Program-made: the position numbers and the translations under genes | Shown: positions 1 to 8,586 of the stretch, piece after piece | Layout: every line of letters starts with the position of its first letter | Numbering within the stretch: the first letter of the stretch is position 1 | Source of the DNA: CALZJC01 sp041574955 | GTDB taxonomy: Bacteria > Acidobacteriota > Thermoanaerobaculia > Multivoradales > JAHEKO01 | Assembly: GCA_041574955.1 (NCBI GenBank) | Contig: JBFGNS010000002.1 | Location: 1-64,000 of the forward strand | DNA length: 64,000 nt | Reading direction: 5' to 3' | Notes under the pieces: model-generated | The model's database searches: none | Seen by the model: the letters and a program-made list of their open reading frames with translations, nothing else | What the model was told of the DNA's origin: nothing

Positions 1-104
1 GGGCCGGCGCCGGCGCCTGGCTCGGCCTCGCCCTCGGCACCGCCGCCAAGATCGCCCTGGTGTTCGCCATGCTGGCGATCTTCACCCTGGCCTACGTCTT
101 CTGA
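1..104 (+). CDS. C-terminal end of a DUF456-like membrane protein (partial)
   Basis: Only the last 33 codons are inside the window; they are read in the frame starting at base 3 and end in TGA at 102-104. The peptide is Gly/Ala-rich (AGAGAWLGLALGTAAKIA) and then becomes a hydrophobic helix ending in AYVF. This Gly-rich turn followed by a final membrane helix is how DUF456 family proteins end. The family assignment rests on this short tail only. The gene runs convergently towards the minus-strand ATPase gene, whose stop lies 15 bases further on. Confidence 0.5.
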   Translation, partial: AGAGAWLGLALGTAAKIALVFAMLAIFTLAYVF

Positions 105-118
105 CTCCCGGACCTGCT

Positions 119-1861
119 CTATTCGGCAGCCGGTCCTTCGAGCTCGACCGGCAGCCGCGTGGCGGCGTCCAGAAGAGCGTACGCGAGGCTCTCCGTGGCA
201 ACGCTCGCACCTCGCAAGTCGGCCCCGCGCAGCGAGGTCTCGACAAGCGAGGCGCGGTCGAGATCGGCATCGCTCAGATCGGCACCGGAGAGGTCGGCGC
301 CGTCGAGCTTGGCGCCGGTCAGGTCGGCCCGCCGTAGCTGCGCCGAGCGCAGGTCCACGTCTCTCAGGTTGGCTTCCCGCAGCACGGCGTCCTGGAGGTC
401 CGCCTCCCGCAGGTCGGCGCCGGTGAAGTCGACGCGCTGCAGATTGGCGCCGGCCAGACGTAGACCTCCCAGCTGAGCCCCCTCCAGGTGGAGTTCTTTG
501 AAGTCCCGGTGCCCGGCGCCGAACAGCTCGCCGAGCAGCTCGACCCTCATCTCGACTGGGGCGGTGCGCTCATAGAGGCGCGCGACCTTGCGGTCGAACG
601 CCTGACGGGGGTACCACACCAGAGCCAGATAGCCGATCAGCAGGGCCGCGAACGCCACTAATCCGAGTCGCTCCACACTGAACCAGGACGCCGCCTGCTT
701 GGTCCGTGGGCTTTCGGGGCCGTTCGCCGCCACGTCGGGAGGGGCCGTCTCCGGCGGAGCCCGGTGCAGCTTCTCGACACGCTCGAGCTCGCGTGCGTGC
801 GCCGCCTCGACCCGCTCGAGCTCACGTTGCAGCCGCGCGATCGTCTCCTCGGCCTCCTTGCTCTGCCGGCTTAGTCTCTCCAGCTCGTCGAGCCGAGCGC
901 TTCGCTTCCGCTGCTCGGTCTCCGCCTCCGCGTTACGCTCCTCGATCGCCTTGGACACGGCATCCACCAGCTCATTCCACCGGGTTACGCGTTCGCGCGG
1001 CCACTCGGCGGTGACGATGCTCAGAATCTCGGCAAAGGCACCCAGCATCGCGTGGCAGAAATGCGACGCGGGGACCGAGACGAGCGGCATCGCCTGCGTC
1101 TTATAGGCCTTGAACACCTCGATGTCGAGCGGTATCGCGTGCGTCTGCTCGAACAAGATTGGGAACTCACGGGTGAGCTCGAGCCGGAAAGACCTCTCGT
1201 CCTCCTCGGTGGCGCGGTTCACCACGATCGAGCGCAGCAGCGGGCGCCGTTCGAGCTCCTTGGCGGCGTCACTGACCAGGCTGAGGAGGTTGCGGTCCTG
1301 GTAGAACGAGGTGTAGTCGGCGTCAGTGACGATGATGAAACTGTCGGCGAGCGCGCATAGATCGGTGCTCTCGAAAGTAAAGCCGCCGCGCGTGTCGATC
1401 AGGACGTAGTCGAACTCGCCCGCCGCGCGCAACCGATCGAAGTACTCGCCGACGGTCGTCCGGTACCGCGCGCGCTCGAGACCCGGCCGCCGGCCCCCCC
1501 GCAGGCGGTCTCCGTAGATGCCGAGGTCGGCGATCAGCGCTTCGTATCGGACACCGTGCTGGCTGGGGTCGCCCTTCAGGTCGCGGTCGATCTTCGCCGG
1601 CTGAGGGGTCGAAACCGCCCCCTCGAGCAGCGCGCGCCAGGTCGACTCCGCAGTCATCTTCTGGATCGCCGTCTTGCCGTTCGGTCCCAGCAGAAACAGC
1701 GACTGCCCGTAGGTCGCCAGGTCGCCGTCCACCAGCAGCGTCCGGTGACCGCTGTAGGTCAAGGCGAATCCCAGACAGGCGCCGAACAGGGTCTTGCCCG
1801 TACCGCCCTTGCCACTGGCAATGGCGATGATCTCGGTGCGGGTCCCGGCGGTGTCAGCCAT
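119..1861 (-). CDS. ParA/MinD-like ATPase with coiled coil, one TM helix and pentapeptide-repeat domain
   Basis: The protein has 580 residues. Residues 10-24 hold a deviant Walker A (SGKGGTGKT, 16-24) as in ParA/MinD/Mrp ATPases, D45 and D47 follow in VDGDLA, and a Walker-B-like LIDTRGG lies at 154-160. Residues about 300-365 are charged and heptad-like (coiled coil), 399-416 form one hydrophobic TM helix, and 455-553 contain about 19 pentapeptide repeats of the A(D/N)LXX type, giving a rigid quadrilateral beta-helix. The start chosen is the ATG at 1861, which overlaps the stop of the upstream 65-codon gene. A longer in-frame GTG extension exists but gives low-complexity sequence unlike the family. 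It is the last gene of a three-gene coupled operon with a SLATT-like protein. An ATP-driven switch that places a membrane-bound pentapeptide rod is inference; no substrate is indicated. Confidence 0.85.
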   Translation of the reverse strand: MADTAGTRTEIIAIASGKGGTGKTLFGACLGFALTYSGHRTLLVDGDLATYGQSLFLLGPNGKTAIQKMTAESTWRALLEGAVSTPQPAKIDRDLKGDPSQHGVRYEALIADLGIYGDRLRGGRRPGLERARYRTTVGEYFDRLRAAGEFDYVLIDTRGGFTFESTDLCALADSFIIVTDADYTSFYQDRNLLSLVSDAAKELERRPLLRSIVVNRATEEDERSFRLELTREFPILFEQTHAIPLDIEVFKAYKTQAMPLVSVPASHFCHAMLGAFAEILSIVTAEWPRERVTRWNELVDAVSKAIEERNAEAETEQRKRSARLDELERLSRQSKEAEETIARLQRELERVEAAHARELERVEKLHRAPPETAPPDVAANGPESPRTKQAASWFSVERLGLVAFAALLIGYLALVWYPRQAFDRKVARLYERTAPVEMRVELLGELFGAGHRDFKELHLEGAQLGGLRLAGANLQRVDFTGADLREADLQDAVLREANLRDVDLRSAQLRRADLTGAKLDGADLSGADLSDADLDRASLVETSLRGADLRGASVATESLAYALLDAATRLPVELEGPAAE

Positions 1862-2051
1862 CGGGCAGCCAGTCCGGGATCCTGGGCTCCCTGTGTGGCA
1901 GGCCCCAGCTCGGCTCGGTGGTCTCCTCCAGCCTGCCTTCGCTGCTCTGGTACCTGCCGCTGTCCAGCGCCTGCTGGCGGTGCCCCAAGTTCTCGAAGGC
2001 CTGACCGCGGGCGCCGTCGCCGAGACCACTGAAGTCGACGTGGCCGTTCAT
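1854..2051 (-). CDS. Small hypothetical protein (65 aa) inside the SLATT-ParA operon
   Basis: This ORF starts at an ATG whose bases overlap the stop of the upstream SLATT gene (ATGA, 2048-2051), and its own TGA (1854-1856) overlaps the ATG of the ATPase gene (1859-1861). Both junctions are of the translational-coupling type, which is strong evidence that it is expressed. The 65-residue product is hydrophilic, with no TM segment or signal peptide. It has a Gly/Gln-rich first half and a Pro/Trp-rich acidic tail (REPRIPDWLPDG). I recognise no family. It may be an adaptor or regulator linking the 2TM protein and the ATPase, but this is guesswork from position alone. Confidence 0.7.
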   Translation of the reverse strand: MNGHVDFSGLGDGARGQAFENLGHRQQALDSGRYQSSEGRLEETTEPSWGLPHREPRIPDWLPDG

Positions 2052-2731
2052 ACGCGCCCTAGTCCTTCGCCTCCTGACCGCTTGGTCTCGCGGAGCTCCT
2101 TCACCCGGCTGCGCAGCTGAGCGTCGCGCGCCACCAGGCGCGCGTACAGCTCGGTGGCGTTGAGGCAGGCCTCGGAGCTGTCGCCAAACGGCCGCACGTG
2201 AGTCTCCCACAGCATCTCGAACTCGCGAAAGGCGTCGAGAATCAACTCGCGGGATTCGCGGTGCGCCTGCGATCGCCCCTGGAAGTTGTGGAAGCTCTCA
2301 AGGTTGGTAACTACCGCCAGGCCGCCGGCGTAGATCGCCGCCAGCACCGACAGCTTGCCGACCAGCGAGCCCAGCCAACCGGTGGCGTTCCAGGTTATCG
2401 CCGCCAGCAGATTGAGGATCGCCAGGCCGCCGGTGGCCAGGATCACCCACTTGCGCCACAGCGCGTGTGACCGCTCGGCTTTGCCGACGGTCGCGACGCA
2501 GCGGTTGGCCTGGTCGAACAGGTCATCCAGGATGGCAAAGAACAGCTTGTTGATCTGCTCCAGGTACACCTGTCGGTCCTTGTCGGGCCGCCGGGACCAT
2601 TCCTCGGCTTCGGCCGGCACCAGCGAGCGGCGGAGTACCCGCTCGGGCGAAAGGTCGACGTCGCGGGCCGACGCGCCACCGCCACGGCGTGCTCGCTGCT
2701 CCCGCTGCTGCTGGGTCTCGCCCTTCGACAT
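2048..2731 (-). CDS. SLATT-like two-TM membrane protein
   Basis: The protein has 227 residues. A charged N-terminal region (1-90) precedes two closely spaced hydrophobic helices at about 94-112 and 124-142, then a helical, charged C-terminal region with an FEMLWETHVRPFG segment. This arrangement (N-terminal helix, 2TM hairpin, amphipathic C-terminal helices) is that of the SLATT superfamily, 2TM effector proteins often encoded next to nucleotide-signalling conflict genes. The assignment is by architecture, not by a diagnostic motif. The ATG at 2731 has only a weak GGTGGGA upstream. It is the first gene of the three-gene operon; its stop overlaps the start of the 65-aa gene. No nucleotidyltransferase or SLOG gene is adjacent. 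Confidence 0.65.
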   Translation of the reverse strand: MSKGETQQQREQRARRGGGASARDVDLSPERVLRRSLVPAEAEEWSRRPDKDRQVYLEQINKLFFAILDDLFDQANRCVATVGKAERSHALWRKWVILATGGLAILNLLAAITWNATGWLGSLVGKLSVLAAIYAGGLAVVTNLESFHNFQGRSQAHRESRELILDAFREFEMLWETHVRPFGDSSEACLNATELYARLVARDAQLRSRVKELRETKRSGGEGLGRV

Positions 2732-2870
2732 CGCGCCGGTCCCACCAACTGGAATGCCTGCTGCTCGAGGAATTGCCCAAGCCTAGCCCGAAACGGCCGC
2801 GAACGAAAGGCCCGCTGTAAGAGACCAGCCGTCGCCGGCCGCTGCGCCGGACGCCGGCTGCCGTTAGACT
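2732..2870. promoter_or_regulatory. Divergent intergenic region between SLATT operon and acyl-CoA dehydrogenase gene
   Basis: This 139-bp gap must hold both promoters. On the minus strand a TAGGCT hexamer (plus AGCCTA at 2780-2785) could be the -10 of the SLATT operon. On the plus strand TAGACT (2865-2870) abuts the GTG at 2871. Neither has a convincing -35. The TAGACT position would suit a leaderless transcript beginning at the second GTG (2877), but this is a weak inference. Confidence 0.3.
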
Positions 2871-4535
2871 GTGAAGGTGGATTTCGTCCAGGAGCCGCCG
2901 CGGCTCGGCAACCAGTACCACGACGACCGGCTGCTGCGCTCGTATCTGGCGCGTGAGCTGCCACCGGAGGTGGCGCGCGAGATCGAGCCCGAGCTGGCCG
3001 AGATGGGCGAGCGGGCGGGCGGCGAGCTGTACCGGCTGCAGCTCGCCGACCGTTCGAGCGAGCCGGTGCTCACCCGCTGGGACGCCTGGGGCAACCGCGT
3101 CGACCGGGTGGAGCCGACCGCGGTCTGGCGGCGGGCCGAGCGGCTGGCCGCCGAGGCCGGCCTGGTGGCCACCGCCTACGAGCGCCGCCACGCGGCGCAG
3201 TCGCGCATCCACCAGTTCGCCCTGATCTACCTGTTCACCGCCTCGACCGACATCTACAGCTGCCCGCTGGCGATGACCGACGGCGCCGCGGCCACCCTTT
3301 TGGCCTCCGGCAACCGGCGGCTGGCCGAAAGGATCGTGCCGCATCTGACGTCGCGCGACCCGGCCGGCTTCTGGACCAGCGGCCAGTGGATGACCGAGAC
3401 GATCGGCGGCTCCGACGTCGGCCGGTCCGAGACCGTGGCGCGGCGGGACGGCGAAGGCTGGCGGCTGTACGGCCGCAAGTGGTTCACCTCGGCGGTTGCC
3501 GCCCAGGTGGCGCTCGCGCTGGCGCGGCCGGAGGGCAACCCCGGCGGCGGCCGCGGCCTGGCGCTGTTCCTGGTCGAGACGCGCGACTCAGACGGCCGGC
3601 CGCGCAACCTGCGGATCGAGCGGCTCAAGGACAAGCTGGGGACCCGCAAGCTGCCCACCGCCGAGATCTTCCTCGACGGCACGCCCGCCGAGCCGGTGGG
3701 CGAGCTGGCCAACGGCGTGCGCCAGATCGCCACCGTGCTCAACCTGACCCGCGCCTGGAACGCGGTCAGCGCGGTCGAGCTGATGCGCCGCGGCCTGGCG
3801 CTGGCCACCGACTTCGCCGGCCGCCGCAGCGCCTTCGGCCGGCCGCTCGCCGAGCAGCCGCTGCACGCCGATACCCTGGCCGGGCTGGAGGCCGAGCTCG
3901 AGGGCGCCTTCCACCTCACCTTCCTGCTGGCCGAGCTGCTCGGCCGGATCGAAGCCGGCGAGCCGCGCCCCGCCGACGAACTTCTGCTGCGCGCCGCCAC
4001 CCCGCTCGCCAAGCTGCTGACCGCCAAGCAGGCCGTGGCCGTCGCCAGCGAGGTGCTGGAGAGCTTCGGCGGTGCCGGCTACGTCGAGGACACCGGGCTG
4101 CCGGTGCTGCTGCGTGACAGCCAGGTGCTGCCGATCTGGGAGGGCACCACCAACGTCCTGGCGCTCGACCTGCTCGACGTGCTCGACCGGCAGCGGGCTC
4201 TGGCGCCGCTGGTGGCGACGATCAACGCGGCGGCCGACGCCGGTGATCACCGCGAGCTCGAGGTGCCGGCCGGCGCGGCGCGCGACGCCACGGCGGCCGC
4301 CACCGCCTGGCTGGCCGCCACCACCGACCCCGACGCCCGCCAGGCCGGCGCCCGGCGGCTGGCGCTGACCCTGGGCCGGGCGCTCGAGCTGGCGCTGACC
4401 GTGCGCCATGCGCGCTGGGCGCTCGACGCCGGCGGCGACCGCCAGTCGCTCGCCTGCGCCCGCCGCCTGGCCGGCGACGGCGGACCGCTCGCCGGCCTCA
4501 CGCCGCCGGTCGCCGCCGCCGTCGCAACTCCCTGA
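2871..4535 (+). CDS. AidB-like acyl-CoA dehydrogenase family protein
   Basis: This is a 554-residue flavoprotein of the acyl-CoA dehydrogenase superfamily in its longer, AidB-type form. Visible are the FAD-binding block around MTETIGGSDVG (about residues 179-189), the middle beta-domain (RKWFTSAV, LKDKLGTRKLPTAEIFLDG) and the C-terminal helical domain with ESFGGAGYVEDTGLPVLLRD and IWEGTTNVLALD, where the Glu follows Trp as in AidB relatives. The substrate is unknown; such proteins act on acyl-CoAs or, in AidB, associate with alkylation damage responses. The GTG start at 2871 lacks a clear Shine-Dalgarno, and a second GTG lies at 2877. Its 3' end overlaps the convergent transglutaminase gene by 38 bp. 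Confidence 0.88.
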   Translation: MKVDFVQEPPRLGNQYHDDRLLRSYLARELPPEVAREIEPELAEMGERAGGELYRLQLADRSSEPVLTRWDAWGNRVDRVEPTAVWRRAERLAAEAGLVATAYERRHAAQSRIHQFALIYLFTASTDIYSCPLAMTDGAAATLLASGNRRLAERIVPHLTSRDPAGFWTSGQWMTETIGGSDVGRSETVARRDGEGWRLYGRKWFTSAVAAQVALALARPEGNPGGGRGLALFLVETRDSDGRPRNLRIERLKDKLGTRKLPTAEIFLDGTPAEPVGELANGVRQIATVLNLTRAWNAVSAVELMRRGLALATDFAGRRSAFGRPLAEQPLHADTLAGLEAELEGAFHLTFLLAELLGRIEAGEPRPADELLLRAATPLAKLLTAKQAVAVASEVLESFGGAGYVEDTGLPVLLRDSQVLPIWEGTTNVLALDLLDVLDRQRALAPLVATINAAADAGDHRELEVPAGAARDATAAATAWLAATTDPDARQAGARRLALTLGRALELALTVRHARWALDAGGDRQSLACARRLAGDGGPLAGLTPPVAAAVATP

Positions 4536-6582
4536 GCGCGGCGTCGAGCAGCTCGCGCGCGCGGCGCAGCTCCGTCTCGCCCAGGCTCTCACCGCCGAAG
4601 CTCTCGCGCAGGTACAGCCCGATGAGCTCGGCGGCGGGCGCCGCGGCCGGGGGAAACCGCCGGCCGACCAGCCGGCCGAGCGCTCGCGGGCCGAGCGACG
4701 GCGCAACCGGCGCCTCGCCTCCCTCCAGGCGGTGCCGTAACCGCGCGTAGGCCACGGTAGCGGTGAACCGCGGCCGGCGCAGCCGCCACCAGACCAGCAC
4801 CGCCGACAGCAGCACGGCGAGCGGCAGCCAGGCCGGCAGGTCGGGCAGCTCGCCCGGCGTCGCCGGCTCGGGATCCGCCGGTGCCGGCTCGTCCGGCTCG
4901 GACGGGCGGGGCTGGCGAGCACCACCGTCCCTGCCGCCGAACAGCCCGCGCAGCCTCAGCCATAGACCGCGCAGCCCGAAGAACGCCCGCACCTGATCGT
5001 AGAAGCCGTAGGACAGCACGTAGCGGTCCCAGCGGAAGACCAGATAGTCCCAGGCCTGGGTGGCCAGCCCGAGCAGACCGCCGGCGGTGGCGCTCGGGCG
5101 GCCGGCGGGCGGCGTCGGATCGAGCAGCCGCCAGCCGTCCTCGAACCGCGCCTCGACCCAGGCGTGGGCGTTGGCGTTGCGCACGATGCGGTAGCCCTCG
5201 AGCGGGTTGTACTCCGAGCCCAGGTAGCCGGTCACCAGCCGGGCCGGTATCTGCTGCGAGCGCAGCATCAGCACCAGCGAGGTGGCGAACAGCTCGCAGT
5301 GGCCGGCACGGCGACGGAACAGGAACTCGCCCACCGGATCGGCGCCCGGCGAGCCCATCAGCTCGAGCGAGTAGGCGTACTGCTCTCGCAGGTGGCGCGC
5401 CGCCCGCTCGGCGCGCTCGGCGGCGCTGCCCGCGCCCATCACCCGTGCCGCCAGCTCGGCGATCTCGGGGGTGATCCCACCGCCGTCCAGCTCCTCGCGT
5501 GTCGCCACCGGCTCGGCCGCCGCCGGCAGCAGCGGCGCCGCCGCCAGCCCGACGCGGTAGTTGTAGACGCCGGGCGGCGACGCCGGCAGCGACACCACGC
5601 CGGTCGCCCGCACCGCCACCTCGATGGCGGCGGCGTCGAGCGCCGTGGCGTCGACCGGCAGGATCAGGTCGGCGTTGCCCTGCGGCTGCAGCCAGGCCTC
5701 CATCCAGCCGCGCGCCGGCGGCGGCGCCAGCTCGAAAACGCCACCCGGCGTGCGCCGCAGGCGGTCGAAGCCGCCCCCCGCCCGCCGCCAGCTGTTGTCC
5801 TCGAAGCGGTCGAACACCGCCGCCCTGAAGCGCGCTTCGTGCGCCGGCGGTGGCGGCGAGTCGTAGGCCAGCCGCAGCACCACCGAGCGGTCGTTGCGGC
5901 TGCGGCCGATGGTGTCCAGATCCAGGCGGTCTCGCAGCCGCTCGAGCGCCGACCCGCCGGCGGCGGCCGGTCCGGCAACGGCGATATACGGGTTCTGGAA
6001 GCGCGGCAGGGCGGCGAACAGCGGCACCGCCAGCACCAGCGCGCCGCACGCCGCGGCGGCGACGAAGCCGGCGAGCGGCACGCGCGAGGTCGACTCGCCA
6101 CCGTGACCGTGACGGGCCAGCAGGTGACCGGCGGTGAACCGCGCCAGCACCAGCAGGGTGAGCGCCAGGTGAGCGATAAAGTACAGCACCACCGACGGAT
6201 GGACGCTGGTGCCCATCGCCGCCACGAACAGGAAGAAGATCGCCAGCAGGGCGTGCCACTTCTCCGATTCGCGCGCCAGCCCCCACAGCTTGACCGCCAG
6301 CGCGAACAGCACCAGCTGCACCAGCGGCCGCAGGATGCTGCCGCGCCACAGCTGCGACAGGTCGAGCGCCAGCACCGGCAGGTAGACGAGCCCCAGCACG
6401 TTCATCGCCCAGTGCGGCAGCCAGCGCTGCTCGCCGCGGCCGGCGCGCCACAGATAGAGCGCCGTCGCCAGCCAGAACAGGCCGACCTGGGGCCAGCCCG
6501 TGACCTGGTTGAACGGCAGCGGCAGCGGCGTCAGCACCGCCAGCCAGCCGAGCAGCAGCCGTTTCTCGCGCCCGAAGCTCAT
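4498..6582 (-). CDS. TgpA-like membrane transglutaminase (DUF3488 plus transglutaminase core)
   Basis: The 694-residue protein starts with about six TM helices (residues 8-200, DUF3488-type), has a periplasmic transglutaminase-like domain, then a Pro-rich linker, one more TM helix near 590 and a C-terminal DUF4129-like helical tail. The Cys-His-Asp triad is visible as C429 (AGHCELFATS), H473 (NAHAWVEA) and D488 (LLDPTPP). It is the last gene of a lipoprotein, MoxR, DUF58, TgpA-like operon; its ATG overlaps the DUF58 stop (ATGA). This gene order is widespread, and the set is thought to act in envelope or stress functions through a MoxR chaperone-like ATPase. The specific substrate is unknown. 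Confidence 0.9.
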   Translation of the reverse strand: MSFGREKRLLLGWLAVLTPLPLPFNQVTGWPQVGLFWLATALYLWRAGRGEQRWLPHWAMNVLGLVYLPVLALDLSQLWRGSILRPLVQLVLFALAVKLWGLARESEKWHALLAIFFLFVAAMGTSVHPSVVLYFIAHLALTLLVLARFTAGHLLARHGHGGESTSRVPLAGFVAAAACGALVLAVPLFAALPRFQNPYIAVAGPAAAGGSALERLRDRLDLDTIGRSRNDRSVVLRLAYDSPPPPAHEARFRAAVFDRFEDNSWRRAGGGFDRLRRTPGGVFELAPPPARGWMEAWLQPQGNADLILPVDATALDAAAIEVAVRATGVVSLPASPPGVYNYRVGLAAAPLLPAAAEPVATREELDGGGITPEIAELAARVMGAGSAAERAERAARHLREQYAYSLELMGSPGADPVGEFLFRRRAGHCELFATSLVLMLRSQQIPARLVTGYLGSEYNPLEGYRIVRNANAHAWVEARFEDGWRLLDPTPPAGRPSATAGGLLGLATQAWDYLVFRWDRYVLSYGFYDQVRAFFGLRGLWLRLRGLFGGRDGGARQPRPSEPDEPAPADPEPATPGELPDLPAWLPLAVLLSAVLVWWRLRRPRFTATVAYARLRHRLEGGEAPVAPSLGPRALGRLVGRRFPPAAAPAAELIGLYLRESFGGESLGETELRRARELLDAALRELRRRRRPAA

Positions 6583-7583
6583 ACCGCCATCCGCTCGGGA
6601 GCCAGGGCGAAGCGCAGGCTGGAGGCGGTGGGATCGGCCGGCGCCGGCGGCCGGCCGGTGGCCGCCACCGGCTCGACCAGCGCCAGCGCCTCGAGGATGC
6701 GCAGCCGCTGCGAGCGACCCCGCCCGAACGCCACCCCGCCGCCGCGCAGCACCAGCTCCACCTCCCAGCCGCCCGCCAGGTGGTGGTGCGCGGCGCTGGC
6801 GGCGCGGCTCACGATGCGCTCGAACAGCCGCCGCTCGGCCTCGTCGGCCAACGGCGCGACGCCGTTGTCGAGCACCACCGACAGCCGCTTGGACTCCTCC
6901 TCCTCGCGCTCCATGTAGACCAGCGAGCCGGTGCGCGCGCTCTGCTTCCAGTGGATGCCGCGCGGATCGTCACCGGGGCGGAAGGCGCGCAGCGCGAACA
7001 ACTCGTGGCCGCGACCGACTCGCCGCGACCAGCGGTCGTCGCCCTCCGCCGCGCCGCCGGGGCGCGCCTCGGAGACCGGCAGGATCTCCGGGAAGATCAG
7101 CAGCTCCTCGTCGAGCCGGTAGCGCAGCCCCTTGCGGAACAGCCCGAGCGGGTAGATCGAAGCCAGGTGGAGCGCGCCCACCCGCAGCCTGCCGCGGCGC
7201 TGGGGCGCGAGCTCCACCGCCACCCGGCGTTCGCTGCCGGCCGGCAGGTAGGGCACCAGCGCCGTGCTCGAGCCGGCCGGACCGGTCACCTCGAGCAGCC
7301 GCCGGGCCAGCCAGCGGCCGCGGTTGCGTAGCTGGAAGACGAGCGTCGCGGGCTGGCCGGCGTATAGCTCGCCCGGGCGCTCGAGCGCCACCGCCAGCCC
7401 GCGCAGGTTGGTGCGCGACACGATCCCCGAGACCGCCAGCACCGCCAGCAGCACCGCCACCACCAGATAGAGCGAGTTGTTGCCGGTGTTGGCGGCGGGC
7501 AGCGCGATCAGCAGGGTCAGCAGGACGTACCAGACGCCGACCTTGGTGATCCGGATTCCCTCTGGAACGGTCTGGCGGCGCAC
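6579..7583 (-). CDS. DUF58 domain membrane protein
   Basis: The protein has 334 residues. Two adjacent N-terminal TM segments (about 12-55) are followed by a cytosolic beta-rich region and the DUF58 signature, with FRPGDDPRGIHWKQSARTG around residues 203-222 and a vWA-like strand LSVVLDNG. DUF58 proteins are partners of MoxR-family AAA+ ATPases; the MoxR gene lies immediately upstream (31-bp gap), and the transglutaminase gene overlaps downstream. It starts with GTG at 7583. It probably scaffolds the membrane complex; its biochemical role is unknown in most bacteria. Confidence 0.9.
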   Translation of the reverse strand: MRRQTVPEGIRITKVGVWYVLLTLLIALPAANTGNNSLYLVVAVLLAVLAVSGIVSRTNLRGLAVALERPGELYAGQPATLVFQLRNRGRWLARRLLEVTGPAGSSTALVPYLPAGSERRVAVELAPQRRGRLRVGALHLASIYPLGLFRKGLRYRLDEELLIFPEILPVSEARPGGAAEGDDRWSRRVGRGHELFALRAFRPGDDPRGIHWKQSARTGSLVYMEREEEESKRLSVVLDNGVAPLADEAERRLFERIVSRAASAAHHHLAGGWEVELVLRGGGVAFGRGRSQRLRILEALALVEPVAATGRPPAPADPTASSLRFALAPERMAV

Positions 7584-7614
7584 GGTGGGCGGCCGGGTCG
7601 TCGCGGCTGGACGG

Positions 7615-8574
7615 CTAGACCGGCACCGGTGTGGCGGCGAGGATCCGCTCGATGGCGCCGTGCGCCGCCTCCAGGCCGCCGCCGCCGCCCTTGAGCGCCA
7701 CCCGGTGGGCCAGCACCGACGGCGCCACCCGCTGGACGTCGTCCGGGATGGCGAAACCGCGGCCGTCGCACAGCGCCATCGCCTGGGTGGCGCGGTAGAG
7801 GTTCTGGGCGCCGCGCGTCGACACCCCGAGCAGGAACTCGGGCGACTGACGGGTGCTCTCGGCCAGCGACAGGATGTAGGCGACGAGCTTCTCGGCCACC
7901 TCCACCGCGGCCGCCCGGCGGCGCAGAGCCATCAGCTCTTCGCGGCCGAGCGCCGGCCGCATGTCGGCCAGCGCGCCACGCACGCCGCCGCCCTTGAGCA
8001 GGGCCAGCTCCTCCTCGCGCGGCGGATAGCCGAGCCGGAGCGACATCATGAAGCGGTCGAGTTGCGACTCCGGCAGCGGGAAGGTGCCGACGTACTCGAG
8101 CGGGTTCTGGGTCGCCAGCACCAGGAACGGGTCGGGCAGGATGTGGCGCACCCGGTCGACCGACACCGTTCGCTCGCTCATCGCTTCGAGCAGCGCCGAC
8201 TGGGTCTTCGGGCTGGCGCGGTTGATCTCGTCGGCCAGCACCACGTTGGCGAACACCGGCCCCGGCACGAACTCGAACCGCTGCGCCTCCTCGCGGTAGA
8301 TCGACACCCCGATGATGTCGGACGGCAGCAGGTCGCTGGTGAACTGGATGCGCTGGAACTCCAGCCCAAGGCTGCGCGCCAGCGTCTGGGCCAGAGTCGT
8401 CTTGCCGACGCCCGGCACGTCCTCGATCAGGATGTGGCCGCGCGCCAGCAGACAGACCACCGCCAGCCGGATTGCCTCCGGCTTGCCCTTCACCACGCTG
8501 CCGACCTGGCGCTCGAGACGGTCGACCAGCGCGGCGGCATCGGCCGCCGGCACGGCAGTCTGGCTGGTCACCAC
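7615..8574 (-). CDS. MoxR-family AAA+ ATPase
   Basis: The 319-residue protein shows Walker A (DVPGVGKTTLAQ, about residues 51-62), Walker B with the MoxR-specific LADEINRASPKTQSALLEAM motif, sensor 1 (LATQNP) and the lid domain with VLGVSTRGAQNLYRATQA. MoxR ATPases are chaperone-like and work with vWA/DUF58 partners, which fits the downstream DUF58 and transglutaminase genes. The start is GTG at 8574; a second GTG follows directly. It lies 12 bp downstream of the lipoprotein gene, so it is very likely co-transcribed from the promoter upstream of that gene. Confidence 0.95.
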   Translation of the reverse strand: MVTSQTAVPAADAAALVDRLERQVGSVVKGKPEAIRLAVVCLLARGHILIEDVPGVGKTTLAQTLARSLGLEFQRIQFTSDLLPSDIIGVSIYREEAQRFEFVPGPVFANVVLADEINRASPKTQSALLEAMSERTVSVDRVRHILPDPFLVLATQNPLEYVGTFPLPESQLDRFMMSLRLGYPPREEELALLKGGGVRGALADMRPALGREELMALRRRAAAVEVAEKLVAYILSLAESTRQSPEFLLGVSTRGAQNLYRATQAMALCDGRGFAIPDDVQRVAPSVLAHRVALKGGGGGLEAAHGAIERILAATPVPV

Positions 8575-8586
8575 GGCGGGCGGTCT

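Noticed and set aside
160..500. Apparent tandem DNA repeat of about 15 bp
   Set aside because: The periodicity is the coding signature of the pentapeptide repeats on the minus strand, not a non-coding repeat or CRISPR.
5164..6918. Long plus-strand ORF (584 codons) opposite the transglutaminase and DUF58 genes
   Set aside because: Its translation is Arg/Gln/His-rich low complexity, the usual antisense shadow of GC-rich coding DNA; the minus strand has clear domains.
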